A stretch of DNA of 44,419 nucleotides from JAPUDQ01 sp049644865. Its GTDB lineage: Bacteria > Patescibacteriota > Saccharimonadia > Saccharimonadales > Saccharimonadaceae. Shown in pieces: positions 21,336-30,700 of this stretch. Below the pieces are notes generated by a model. The model saw only the letters and a list, made by a program, of their open reading frames with translations. It ran no database searches and was not told where the DNA came from. Both the position numbers and the translations under genes were made by a program. The stretch spans positions 1 through 44,419 of the forward strand of contig JBARSV010000004.1 of the NCBI GenBank assembly GCA_049644865.1. The letters are read 5' to 3'. The first letter of the stretch is position 1. Each line of letters opens with the position of its first letter.

Positions 21336-21971
21336 CTACTGGAAATGCAGTCGGTAACTCGCTAGTAACTTGTCTTTGTAACTCGTGTCGACACCGCTCA
21401 GGTTCACACCAGAAAGTAAGAAGACGACAGTGCCCTTGCGGATATACATCTGCTGGTTAACTTCTTTGCTGCTGTCAGTTCGGTTGCGAGCCCAGAAAAA
21501 CGCTTCGTCACCGACGCCGGCTTTGTCCTCTTTGAGGTAGTAGACGGTGTCGCCGTATTTTTCGGTGCTGCGGGTGTCATTCATGCTCTGTTTGGCGCTG
21601 TCGACGTTAGGGTGTTCGCGGTATTCGATAGTGAACGTCACGCCAGTGCCTGAGTCGGTCTCGTTGTAGCCGCATGAATACAATTTGCCGCCGTCTGATG
21701 AAAGTGCCGAGACGTTGTTGATGTCGGTATCGACAAACGGCACACCCCAGACTTTTTGCAGTTCTGAGAAACTGTACGTTGAACAGTCAGCTGGTTTGCC
21801 AACAGTTTGCGAGGCGAGCTTGACTGAGCTGTTCTCAGTGTTTGACGATGTGCTCGTAGTATTACTCGTACTGGGAGACTGAGCAGCTGGTTTGTTTTGT
21901 GTGACGACGACATAGCCGCCAATCGCCAGTACGACAACAGCGATGAGACCGATAATAATGTTCTTGCTCAT
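21336..21971 (-). CDS. Membrane-anchored exported protein, unknown
   Basis: The 211-residue protein has one N-terminal membrane helix (I-I-I-G-L-I-A-V-V-V-L-A-I-G), a Ser/Thr/Asn-rich linker of about 30 residues and an outside domain with two Cys (C-S-T-Y-S-F and L-Y-S-C-G-Y). The domain's mix of beta strands, with a G-D-E-A-F-F-W segment, resembles small DUF3558-like exported domains, but the call is not firm. GAGGGT lies 6 nt before the ATG. Confidence 0.8.
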   Translation of the reverse strand: MSKNIIIGLIAVVVLAIGGYVVVTQNKPAAQSPSTSNTTSTSSNTENSSVKLASQTVGKPADCSTYSFSELQKVWGVPFVDTDINNVSALSSDGGKLYSCGYNETDSGTGVTFTIEYREHPNVDSAKQSMNDTRSTEKYGDTVYYLKEDKAGVGDEAFFWARNRTDSSKEVNQQMYIRKGTVVFLLSGVNLSGVDTSYKDKLLASYRLHFQ

Positions 21972-22090
21972 AGGTAACCCTCGTTTCGTAGTAATGTAAT
22001 GATTTTACTGTATCGAGAGAAAAGGATAAAGCTCATACTGGGTACAACCACAACTCCTCTTGTTGCTTACGTTAATGTGTTGTATGCTAT

Positions 22091-22099
22091 TGTTATAAC
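22091..22099 (+). promoter_or_regulatory. Extended -10 promoter of the TasA/SipW cluster
   Basis: TG-T-TATAAC lies 27 nt before the ATG at 22127. The leader contains AAGGAA as Shine-Dalgarno. Confidence 0.55.
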
Positions 22100-22126
22100 G
22101 CTAATAAAACATAAGGAACAAGCATT

Positions 22127-22630
22127 ATGAGAAACAAAATTTTAGTGGTCGCGCTGATCATCGTTGGCCTCGCTTCGGTCGCCTACGCTGCCTTTGCGCA
22201 GACGTTGACTATCAGCGGTACGACGACTGCAAGTGGTGACTGGGATGTACAGATAACGGGTATCACCAGGACGGGATCGACTGGTTCAGCGACCGATGCT
22301 GCTACGACACCAAGCTTTACAGGTACGACAGCCACCTTCGACGTTGACTTTGCCTATCCTGGATCATCAGCAACCTATGATATCACGATTCAAAACCTCG
22401 GTAACGTGACCGCCAAAGTCAGCGCTATCCCAAGTGTGACGACGATCAACGCTGCAGAACCGGTTGACGTTAAATATACGATAGTCTCTGGTCCGGCCGT
22501 CAATGACACCTTGGCGCCAGCCGCCTCGACGACCGTGACTGTCAAAGCCGAGTGGTTATCAACGGCAACAACCAACCCCGTCAGTGCGTCGAAAACAGCG
22601 ACCCTGGCGTACGATTACGTCCAGAATTAG
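22127..22630 (+). CDS. TasA/camelysin-like secreted fibre-subunit candidate 1
   Basis: The 167-residue protein has a SipW-type signal peptide: a short basic start, a hydrophobic core, then S-V-A-Y-A-A-F-A-Q-T-L-T-I. The mature part is a single all-beta domain rich in Thr/Ser/Val, ending in D-Y-V-Q-N. It pairs with the paralogue at 22778-23275 (similar C-terminus N-Y-I-Q-N and the same N-terminal pattern). In Bacillus such proteins are cut by the dedicated peptidase SipW and form surface fibres. Here the SipW-type peptidase is three genes downstream. Function in fibres is inferred from family and context. Confidence 0.8.
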   Translation: MRNKILVVALIIVGLASVAYAAFAQTLTISGTTTASGDWDVQITGITRTGSTGSATDAATTPSFTGTTATFDVDFAYPGSSATYDITIQNLGNVTAKVSAIPSVTTINAAEPVDVKYTIVSGPAVNDTLAPAASTTVTVKAEWLSTATTNPVSASKTATLAYDYVQN

Positions 22631-22655
22631 ACACGCTCAATCATAGCCCATTTGC

Positions 22656-22679
22656 ACAGTGTCCGCTAGCGGGCACTGT
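22656..22679 (+). terminator. GC-rich hairpin between the two TasA-like genes
   Basis: ACAGTGTCCGC pairs with GCGGGCACTGT around TA with one G-T pair. Only a short T-rich stretch follows. It could be an attenuator that lets the first subunit be made in excess over downstream genes, which also have their own promoter. Confidence 0.55.
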
Positions 22680-22738
22680 TTGCTGCTGGCCCCGACGTAT
22701 CAGATCGACAGTGCTTGTGTTTACTCTATAAAATATTA

Positions 22739-22744
22739 TATAAT
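22739..22744 (+). promoter_or_regulatory. Candidate -10 (TATAAT) for the second TasA-like gene
   Basis: TATAAT lies 33 nt before ATG 22778, with GAAGGAAAA as Shine-Dalgarno between. Confidence 0.55.
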
Positions 22745-22777
22745 GATGCATAGTACGCGAAGGAAAACCAATACCAT

Positions 22778-23275
22778 ATGAAAAACCGCTTTATCCCAAT
22801 CGCTATTGTGCTGATTAGTATTGCCTCGGTGGCGTATGCTTCATTTGCATCAACTCTGACGATCAATGGTACCGGTACGGCAACTGGTAACTGGGCGGTT
22901 GAGATCATTAGTATCACACCAACAGCTCAGACTGGGGCGACCGACCATGTGAGTACACCGTCGTTTACCAGTACATCAGCGACATTTAACGTCGACCTGG
23001 CGTATCCGGGCGCAACGTCATCGTATCAGGTTGCCATCAAAAACAATGGTAATATCACTGCGAAACTCAGTACCATCACGGATCTTACTAGCCTCAATGC
23101 GGCGGCACCGACCTATATTACGTACTCCGTAAGTGGCGTGACCGTCAACAGCACACTCGCACCGGGTGCGACCGCGACCGCGACAGTGACCGTAACATGG
23201 GCCAGTAGTGCCTCAACGAATCCGAGTGGCGCTAACAAGTCTGCGACGATTAATTTTAACTATATACAGAACTAG
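22778..23275 (+). CDS. TasA/camelysin-like secreted fibre-subunit candidate 2
   Basis: The 165-residue paralogue of the upstream gene has the same layout: signal peptide ending S-V-A-Y-A-S-F-A-S-T-L-T-I, then a beta-rich domain with P-S-F-T-S-T-S-A-T-F-N-V-D-L-A-Y-P-G, closing with N-F-N-Y-I-Q-N. Sequence similarity to the first copy is evident over the whole length, so the pair arose by duplication. It has its own promoter and Shine-Dalgarno. The two may be major and minor subunits of one fibre. Confidence 0.8.
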   Translation: MKNRFIPIAIVLISIASVAYASFASTLTINGTGTATGNWAVEIISITPTAQTGATDHVSTPSFTSTSATFNVDLAYPGATSSYQVAIKNNGNITAKLSTITDLTSLNAAAPTYITYSVSGVTVNSTLAPGATATATVTVTWASSASTNPSGANKSATINFNYIQN

Positions 23276-23293
23276 CGGGGGCAACAAAAAACA

Positions 23294-24091
23294 ATGGGTG
23301 CAAGGCGGTTACGCACATTTCGACCGCTTATACGACAGCTGAGCCTGTTGCTGGCTGTGCCACTGCTTGTAATGAGTACGGGCTATGCGCTGTTTAGCCA
23401 GCAGCTATCGGTCACGACAGCTGCCTCAAGTGTGGCGTATGTATCCAGTCAGTATACGACCGTCACGTATACCAAGACGATGACTGGTGCTGGCCCATAT
23501 ACCTATACGATGAACCCAATGACCATCAAGAATAATGGTGTTACCTCGATCACGGCCTGGCAGGTCACGTTTAATCTTCCGCCGGGGATGACTGGCCTGA
23601 GTTGTCCGGGTACGGTGATATGCTCGCAAAACGCGACGACGGTCACGATCAAAAATGGTGCAGGCAACGGTACGATCGCAAAAAATGCCACGAGATCATT
23701 TAGTTTTTCATTTGTCAGTACAGCACTTCGCTATACGCTTCAAAATGTCACAATCTCGGCAACCTTCGCAACGACCTACGAGACGATTAGTGGTCTGACG
23801 GTAGTTGCGACAAAGGGAAAGAAGACCGGGGGTAAGTACCCATTGACAGTTACTATCACGAATAATTCAGGACAATCGATTAGCGGCTGGCAGGTCACTA
23901 TTCCAGTGACAACGACGTGCACCTCGACGGTCCCAGCGGGCATTACCTATACCTGTACTGCGACGGTACTTACCTACACGGGTACAGCGATTGGTATTGC
24001 GAGCGGGGCACAATATCAGTTCACGACGTCTGTGACCTACTCACCGAACAGCTGGGTGACGACCGGTGCCGCCGTGAAAGGTAAGGCATGA
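23294..24091 (+). CDS. Exported protein with two CBM2-like beta domains
   Basis: The 265-residue protein has a long basic N-terminus and a SipW-type signal (L-V-M-S-T-G-Y-A-L-F-S-Q-Q-L-S-V). Two tandem domains each contain the N-N-G or N-N-S-G-x-S-I-x-x-W-Q-V-T pattern typical of bacterial cellulose-binding module family 2 (about residues 65-150 and 160-250). It may decorate the surface fibre or bind a glycan. It starts 18 bp after the second subunit gene and overlaps the SipW gene by 4 bp (ATGA). Confidence 0.7.
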   Translation: MGARRLRTFRPLIRQLSLLLAVPLLVMSTGYALFSQQLSVTTAASSVAYVSSQYTTVTYTKTMTGAGPYTYTMNPMTIKNNGVTSITAWQVTFNLPPGMTGLSCPGTVICSQNATTVTIKNGAGNGTIAKNATRSFSFSFVSTALRYTLQNVTISATFATTYETISGLTVVATKGKKTGGKYPLTVTITNNSGQSISGWQVTIPVTTTCTSTVPAGITYTCTATVLTYTGTAIGIASGAQYQFTTSVTYSPNSWVTTGAAVKGKA

Positions 24092-25269
24092 TACTAACTC
24101 GGCTGTATCGCATTCGCCAATCGGTCTGGTGGATACTGCTAGGCATGGTGGTGGTCGGCATCGCACCATGGGCGCTGACCCGCACGCAGATCGTCGATGC
24201 CCAGACGGCCATATATGTCGTCGAACCATTGCTGGCAGTTGGTCTGGCGGTTGCGGCGCGACTGGTGCTCGGCTTACGGCGTGATCGCGTGCGGCATGCA
24301 ACTGACAAACAATTGGCAATCGGTTCGGTGCTGGCAATTTGGTTTGTTGTCTATTTTTTGTCAGGTCTCATACTGACCTATGTACACAATGCTATCAGTG
24401 CCAGTTGGCTGACGATTATCACAAATATCGTCTCGTTTGGTGCGACGGCAATTGCTGTGGAGTACGCGAGACATAGTGTTATGCTGGCCGGTGGGCGGCG
24501 CAATGTCATGTGGTTTGGACTGATCGTCAGCGTGATACTGGCGATACAGCAAATGGGCTTGGCACAACTTGTCAAAGTCGATGACGGCGGAGAACTTGTC
24601 AAATTTGTGGTCGCGAGTGGTATGCCGGCTATCATCGCGAGTTTGTTGTTGACCTATATATCATTCACGGCAGGTCTGGGTGCGCAGCTAGTGTATCGAT
24701 TGGTTGTATTGGCGATTGTTATCATACCGCCGATCATACCCAAATACGACTGGTATTTGAACGGTGTTACCTCGATGCTAGTAGCAATTGCGGTGTATAT
24801 AACAGTCGACCGTATGCGTCAGGATGCCGACGATTCACCACGTCGTCATCGGCATCCTCGTCGTGCCTATGATGTCATGCTGGTTATCGTCATGACGGTA
24901 CTTGTCATGTTTATGACAGGCTTCTTTACATATCGGCCACTCGCTATCGTCAGTAATAGTATGGTGCCGGTCTTTAGCCGTGGCTCAGTTGTCATCACGC
25001 AGAAGATTAGCAACCCCATGGACGTAGGTGTCGGCGATATACTACAATATGAGAGCGACGGGCGAACGATTACCCACCGTGTGATCGGTATCGACACGAC
25101 GACGGACGGGAGTGGTGAACGAGTGTTTACCACGAAGGGTGATAATAGCCCTAGTCCTGATCGGCCGGTCACACCCAAACAGGTGGTTGGCATCGTACGG
25201 GCGCAGGTACCGTATCTCGGCTATCCAAGCGTCTGGCTCAGTGAAATTCTAAAAGCAACACAACAATAG
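24088..25269 (+). CDS. sipW: SipW-type signal peptidase I with multi-helix N-terminus
   Basis: The 393-residue protein has about seven membrane helices (residues 10-240), followed by the peptidase domain. The domain has S-N-S-M-V-P with catalytic Ser near 291, then G-D-I-L-Q-Y, T-H-R-V-I with His near 330 in place of the bacterial Lys, and K-G-D-N-S-P-S-P-D. The Ser-His form is the ER/archaeal/SipW class (S26B). SipW proteins process TasA-type subunits, which are encoded upstream here. The extra membrane part is much longer than in Bacillus SipW. It overlaps the CBM2-like gene by 4 bp. Confidence 0.88.
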   Translation: MILTRLYRIRQSVWWILLGMVVVGIAPWALTRTQIVDAQTAIYVVEPLLAVGLAVAARLVLGLRRDRVRHATDKQLAIGSVLAIWFVVYFLSGLILTYVHNAISASWLTIITNIVSFGATAIAVEYARHSVMLAGGRRNVMWFGLIVSVILAIQQMGLAQLVKVDDGGELVKFVVASGMPAIIASLLLTYISFTAGLGAQLVYRLVVLAIVIIPPIIPKYDWYLNGVTSMLVAIAVYITVDRMRQDADDSPRRHRHPRRAYDVMLVIVMTVLVMFMTGFFTYRPLAIVSNSMVPVFSRGSVVITQKISNPMDVGVGDILQYESDGRTITHRVIGIDTTTDGSGERVFTTKGDNSPSPDRPVTPKQVVGIVRAQVPYLGYPSVWLSEILKATQQ

Positions 25270-25278
25270 GTGGGCACT

Positions 25279-26406
25279 GTGGCACTCAATATCGACAATC
25301 AACATCATAGCTACCGACCAGTCGGCTTTGCCATCGCCGGCTTATTGCTAATGATGCTGTCGGGCTTCGTGGTCTATGATATCGTCCAGCGCAAATCCGA
25401 TGCCGTCGACATACCGACTGCTTATGACTACACAATCAACCAGTCAGTCGACACCGATATCACGTACTTTAATAGCAGTTTTTACGATAGATCACCGGGT
25501 AAGAATACGGCCTTTATTGCCAGTCTGACTGACAAAGTGGCGGCAACGTTTCACTATGATTTTCATGGATCAGAGGATGCAAATCTAACCTATGCCTATG
25601 AGGTGAAGGCACTAGTTCGTGGTAACCATATTGTCCAAAATGGGGTGAAAGATATTCCGAGTGTTTGGTCGAAAGATATCCAGTTGATTGCTCCCAAGAC
25701 CGAGTCTGTAACATCGAACAACGTTTCGCTCAACCCGACAGTGAGCGTGCCATACGCCGAGTATAAAAAACAAATTGAGCAATTGAAATCAGCCCTAGCA
25801 CTTCCGCTCAGCAGTAGTGTTACGTTGCAGTTCACTATGAAAGTTTCAGGTACGATCGGCGGGACACCGTTTAGTGATACACGCCAAGCAAGTGTCGTCG
25901 CACCAATTGATGAGCAGATATATACACTTGCGGTGAAGTATGACAAGTTCGATACGAAACAAGTCGTACCGCAAGACACAAAAAATAACCGAAATACCTT
26001 TGAGCAATATGAGATGATTATTGCAATTGCCCTTATTATTGCTGGGCTTGGCCTTATCATGTTTGGGCTACGCCGTAAGATATTCAAGTCGCCGTATCAA
26101 CGCGAACTCGATCGAATTTATCGCTATCACGACGGTATTATTATCAAAGCTAGTACTGAGACCGACATAACGGGCAAGAATATTGTACCAGTACTGAGTT
26201 TTGATGATATGTTGAATCTTGAGGAAGAGTTGAAAGCGCCAATTGTCGCAAATCCAGCTGGTACTGAAGCAATGCAGTTCATGATACTTCACGATGATAC
26301 AGTGTATCTGTACACACTTGGCACGTTGGTATTGGATGACGAGGATACCATAGATGAGATGGACGTTGCAACGGTCGATACACCTCGTCGACGACGGAAA
26401 AAATAG
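25279..26406 (+). CDS. DUF5305-like membrane protein
   Basis: The protein has about 375 residues with a membrane helix at each side of a large outside domain (near 15-35 and 250-270), followed by a cytoplasmic tail ending R-R-R-R-K-K. The outer domain starts with Y-D-Y-T-I-N and contains Y-A-Y-E-V-K-A-L and V-W-S-K-D. DUF5305 proteins are known beside SipW genes in Gram-positives and archaea, but their role is not known. I chose GTG 25279 because AGGTGG lies 5 nt upstream; GTG 25270, directly after the sipW stop, is an alternative. Confidence 0.75.
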   Translation: MALNIDNQHHSYRPVGFAIAGLLLMMLSGFVVYDIVQRKSDAVDIPTAYDYTINQSVDTDITYFNSSFYDRSPGKNTAFIASLTDKVAATFHYDFHGSEDANLTYAYEVKALVRGNHIVQNGVKDIPSVWSKDIQLIAPKTESVTSNNVSLNPTVSVPYAEYKKQIEQLKSALALPLSSSVTLQFTMKVSGTIGGTPFSDTRQASVVAPIDEQIYTLAVKYDKFDTKQVVPQDTKNNRNTFEQYEMIIAIALIIAGLGLIMFGLRRKIFKSPYQRELDRIYRYHDGIIIKASTETDITGKNIVPVLSFDDMLNLEEELKAPIVANPAGTEAMQFMILHDDTVYLYTLGTLVLDDEDTIDEMDVATVDTPRRRRKK

Positions 26407-26421
26407 GGTTATACCGTAGCG

Positions 26422-26949
26422 ATGGCGCATTATTATCATGACCGTGGAGTCAAGGGCAGAGCGAGAAGACAAGCTGCAAGCCATGCGAAAAAAATTGGCA
26501 TCATTATACTCGTCGTTATAATCATTTTCATCGTTATTGGAATTATTTACACGTGGTTGGTGGGTCGTCAATCATCGACCATACTAAACGATAAGCCTGC
26601 AGGGTCAGGGCCACAAATACGAAAACCATTCGCTCCGGATCCTGATGCGGCCGTTGGGGTAGCGGTACAGCTCATGAACTCACCACTTCGTCCGGGAGAA
26701 AATGCCATGGTGAGCATTCGCACATTACCAGGTGCCGTCTGTACGATAAAAGTGGAATACAATAAACTTCCAGTTGTAGACTCCGGCGTGATAGAAAAAT
26801 TGGCCGATGACTATGGTGTTGCAACGTGGAGTTGGACAGTCAGTGCCGATGCGCCACCAGGTAATTGGCCGGTGGATATAACATGTAAGCGCAACGCACG
26901 ATCGGGCTATTTGCACCTCGACTTTGAAGTAAAGAAGTCTACTCCGTAG
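26422..26949 (+). CDS. Membrane-anchored protein with Ig-like outer domain, unknown
   Basis: The 175-residue protein has a basic N-terminus and one membrane helix (I-I-I-L-V-V-I-I-I-F-I-V-I-G-I-I-Y). A linker follows, then an all-beta domain with a P-G-E-N-A-M-V-S-I-R-T-L-P and W-S-W-T-V-S-A-D-A-P-P-G-N-W-P-V-D-I-T-C pattern. That pattern is seen in Ig-like domains of bacterial surface proteins. It follows the DUF5305-like gene after 15 bp and is the last gene of this operon. Its stop is 1 bp from the convergent gene's stop. Confidence 0.75.
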   Translation: MAHYYHDRGVKGRARRQAASHAKKIGIIILVVIIIFIVIGIIYTWLVGRQSSTILNDKPAGSGPQIRKPFAPDPDAAVGVAVQLMNSPLRPGENAMVSIRTLPGAVCTIKVEYNKLPVVDSGVIEKLADDYGVATWSWTVSADAPPGNWPVDITCKRNARSGYLHLDFEVKKSTP

Positions 26950-26950
26950 G

Positions 26951-27769
26951 TTAGCGTAGTGATGCAATATAGGTTATGAGGTCAGAGTCAGGGATTGCGT
27001 CATTGGTTTTGATGAAGATCAGAAGGTCTCGCTGTGTAAAGGCGATAGATGCTGGTCCACTCTGCGACCGCGATAGGTAGACCGTCGTACTACCGGCCGA
27101 TAATTGCTCAGGTTGTCCGTACGTGCCGGCAAGTTGTTTCACTTTGTTAGCTGTATCAGTTCGTAGTTCATCTGGTAATGTTTGTTGGCTAACAATAATT
27201 GTCGTTGAACCAATTTTGTCGGTGTAGGCGAAAACAGGCGCACTATTTGGAGGGCTAACTTTCGTCCAACCGCCGAGTTGATCGATTGATCGATTGGCAG
27301 GCAGTACAGTTGTAAAGTCTGGGTTGCCCTTTGGTAACGTCGCCGGTGCTTGGTGTGTCGATGATGACGTCGCTGGAATCTCGGGAGTCGACGACAGTCG
27401 ATGTGTCGATCGATTCGCCAGTGCGACGACGTACATAACTACAATAATGACAAATAATAACGCTATGATGCGGCGGCGATCAGCCATGAACCATTGTCGA
27501 GCTCTCGGCATCAGACGCTTTGTCACCTGAGTCATCTCGGGCACGTGAGAAAGATAGCGCCGCAGTATGGTCGATAGTCGTTTGACGGTCGGCACAAGTG
27601 TATTGTGGATGCCCGTCACAATGTGACGTAGCTGGACGAAGATGGAGGTTGGCGGCTTCTTAATGTGTTCAAGCTCTTTATCACTGAATAGCCCACCAGA
27701 ATGCGACGCTGGCGTACGACGCGGTGCACGCTGCAAAGGGGTGCCGTCAAGGGTGCGATTACCACGCAT
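26951..27769 (-). CDS. Bitopic membrane protein, unknown
   Basis: The 272-residue protein has a roughly 95-residue basic cytoplasmic N-terminus, one membrane helix (I-A-L-L-F-V-I-I-V-V-M-Y-V-V-A-L-A) near 100-118, a Thr/Pro linker and an outside alpha/beta domain of about 110 residues. Its ATG overlaps the stop of the giant kelch gene (TGATG), so the two are translationally coupled and probably work together. The long basic cytoplasmic part suggests anchoring or assembly of the kelch protein. No family is recognised. Confidence 0.75.
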   Translation of the reverse strand: MRGNRTLDGTPLQRAPRRTPASHSGGLFSDKELEHIKKPPTSIFVQLRHIVTGIHNTLVPTVKRLSTILRRYLSHVPEMTQVTKRLMPRARQWFMADRRRIIALLFVIIVVMYVVALANRSTHRLSSTPEIPATSSSTHQAPATLPKGNPDFTTVLPANRSIDQLGGWTKVSPPNSAPVFAYTDKIGSTTIIVSQQTLPDELRTDTANKVKQLAGTYGQPEQLSAGSTTVYLSRSQSGPASIAFTQRDLLIFIKTNDAIPDSDLITYIASLR

Positions 27770-30700
27770 CAGAATGGTGCATCCAACGGTTGCTGCAAAC
27801 CGCCAGTGAACGTGCGGCCATGCATGAGACGTTTGCTTGGGTCGGCAGTGAAATAGAGGCTCAGGTCGGTAATGGTTGGGCCGCGAGTGACATCATCAGG
27901 GTAGCCAAACGCTTGTGAGCTATCAACGCTCACATTGAAGAAGAAGTAGCGCCCACATTTTATGTCGGTGCCGCTGCCGTCTTTTATGATATAGACGCCT
28001 GGTGTGCCCAGGGTAATGTCGCCAAAGTTTGTATCCTGGCCCCACGTGCTCATGGTTGCGCATAAACTCACGGCTTGTTGGTTGGCCATACTGCGGTACT
28101 TTAGTTGCCAGCGAGCACCGATAGAATTATCAAGACCGTTGAGGAGCCACGCATTTGCAAAAACATCTGAGTCGGTATCGATCATGATAGAGTATTTGGC
28201 GACTTGTGGTTGCGAAAGGAGCGGCGCCTGTTGGGTGACAGGGCTCGCGTAAGTGAGAGTGCTACCGCAACCGCCGCCAAGAACGTAGGCTTTTCCATCG
28301 GCATATGCAGCTGCCGCACCGTAGCGCGCCCCGGTATATCGCTGGTTTGTTTCATACCACTCGCCAATGCCTGTCGGGTTATTGCCGCTTGTGATGGTCG
28401 TATTGGCGCTGATCGGCGCTACAATGGTCACTGGGTCGCAGGTTGTTGCACCGCTTCGTCCGCCGATTACGTAGATGTAGCCGTTGGCGGCGAAGCCATC
28501 TGCATCGGCGAGTGGTCCGGGCATACTTGCGGAGAAAGCCCATGATCCTGCATTGCCCGTCCCGGAATTTATCTGTGAGTACTGACTGTCGCTCAGATAG
28601 TTTGTACCGTCATAGCCGCCAAAAAGATAGAGGTTGTTCGCGTAGGCAATCACGGTTGGGCCACTCCTGGCGACACTAAATGAAGTGCTGGCAGTTGACC
28701 AGGCAGAGCCGATATTGCCGCCAGAATTCAACTGGGGACTCACGTAGACGGTGTTACATACGTTGCTTGCCGTACAGCCAGCACCAGTACCTTCACCACC
28801 AACAACATAGAGGCGGTTGTTCCAGACAGTTGCCCCAAATTTTGTTCGGCCAGCTGGCAAGGCATTTGATGCCGTGCTCCATGAGGAAATTGTGCCGCCG
28901 CTCGGCGTTGCATAATAGACTTCAGTACGACGGTCGGTGGCGGTATTTGACTGCCCACCGATGTAGTAGAGCGAACCACCTGCAGTCCGTAGCTTACCCC
29001 AGGTGCGGCCTACTGGTAGCCCAGCAGTGCTTGTCCATGTGCCGATAGTACCATAGGCGTCGATTGGTGCGTATGAAACATCTGTTGTGGTCGTCGTGCA
29101 GTCAGTTGTACTGGTACAGCCTCCGGCGACATAGAGATATCCGTTGAGAATGGCGGCTGAGGCGCCGATGCGGTTTGCCTGAGTAGTATACTGGTTGGCG
29201 CTGGTGCTATAGCCAGCCGGCGCACCGCTGTCATTGTTGTAGACTTGGAATGTTTGGACGACATTTGTCGTGCTGGTACAGCCGCCCGGACTGGCACCGT
29301 TTGTACAGCCACCGATAACGTACGCATAGGAATTTGATACCGGCGCGCTTAGTCCCCAGCGCTGGTTGATCTGCACGGCCGAGACATTGAAGGTCTCGGT
29401 ACCGCCGTCGCCCAGACTGCCATCACTGACATTCATCTTGATAAACTCAATATCAGGAAGTGTTCCAGTTGCAGCTTCGTACCCTCCGATGACATAGATG
29501 TAGCCGTTGTAGCCAAAGGCAGATGCACGTCGACGTCCGACAGCCATCTCATTGGGAGACTGTGTCCAGCCGCTGGTCCCGGCTGTGACGACATTGTTAT
29601 TATTGTCGATTTTGGCATAGCGAACGCTTTTTAGGTCCTGGATATTCGGAGAGACGCCACCGATGAGGTAGACATAGTTGGCATAGACAGTACCGCTCAT
29701 GATTGCCAGCCCTGTTTGCGTGTCACCAGGGATAGTACCAATTTGTAGTTGATTTGTCGTGCTGCAGCTCGCGATAGCTCCAGCCGCCTGAATATTACAG
29801 CGGTAGACACTTTGCGAGTAAGCAGTACAGCCGGCGTTGTTACTGTTCGTACAGCCGCCAAATATGAATAAATGCCCAGGGTTATTGGTTGCATCGGTAG
29901 GGTTGGCGCGAGTATAAGCATACTGGTAGGAAACTGAGGTTGCACCGACACCGCTCATCGACTGCTGTGTCCATGCGCCGACGCTGCCATCAGAGTTGAG
30001 AACAGCACGCAAGATGGTGTTGGTGTTGTTATTACCACTGAGGCCACCAATCAGGTAGATACGGTTGTTGAAGATGACCGGACTGGCTGCAGCGACCGAA
30101 ACGGGTAGGGTATTCGTCGACTGGATACACCAAATGTTGTTTTGGAAGGAGCCGTTTGGACAGGTGGCTGGTTTTGACATTTGCCCTGTCGAGCTAATAG
30201 CAGCATAGGCGACACCATTGGTGACGCCGCTTGGGTTGCATGCCGTGTCGGTACAGCCGCCAAATATGTAAATATACCCGTTGGAGACGATAGAGGCATT
30301 CAGCAGACTACCAATTGATGCCGCCGGAGTGCTACAGTTTGTAGGGGCTCCTCCTGTACAGGTGCCGCTTCCAGGGTCTGACGACTGTCCGACCGTTGAG
30401 GCATCGCCGTCGCGATTAACCAGCCCATAGATGATGGTTTCTAGAGTACCAGTACAGGCACCAGTAGTCGTGCTCTGGGTGGAGCAGCCGCCAACTTCGT
30501 AGATATTGTCACGCCAGGCGAAAAGGCCGTGCCCAAAACGTTGATTCGATACTGCGCCAACCGTGTTCCAGATATCGAGACTGCCGTCGGTGTTGATGCT
30601 TGCAACCTGCGTATCGGACCGTACGGTCGAACAGTACCCACTAGCATTAACCACACTACAGCCACCTGATATATACATAAATGCTCCCCAGACTGTCACG

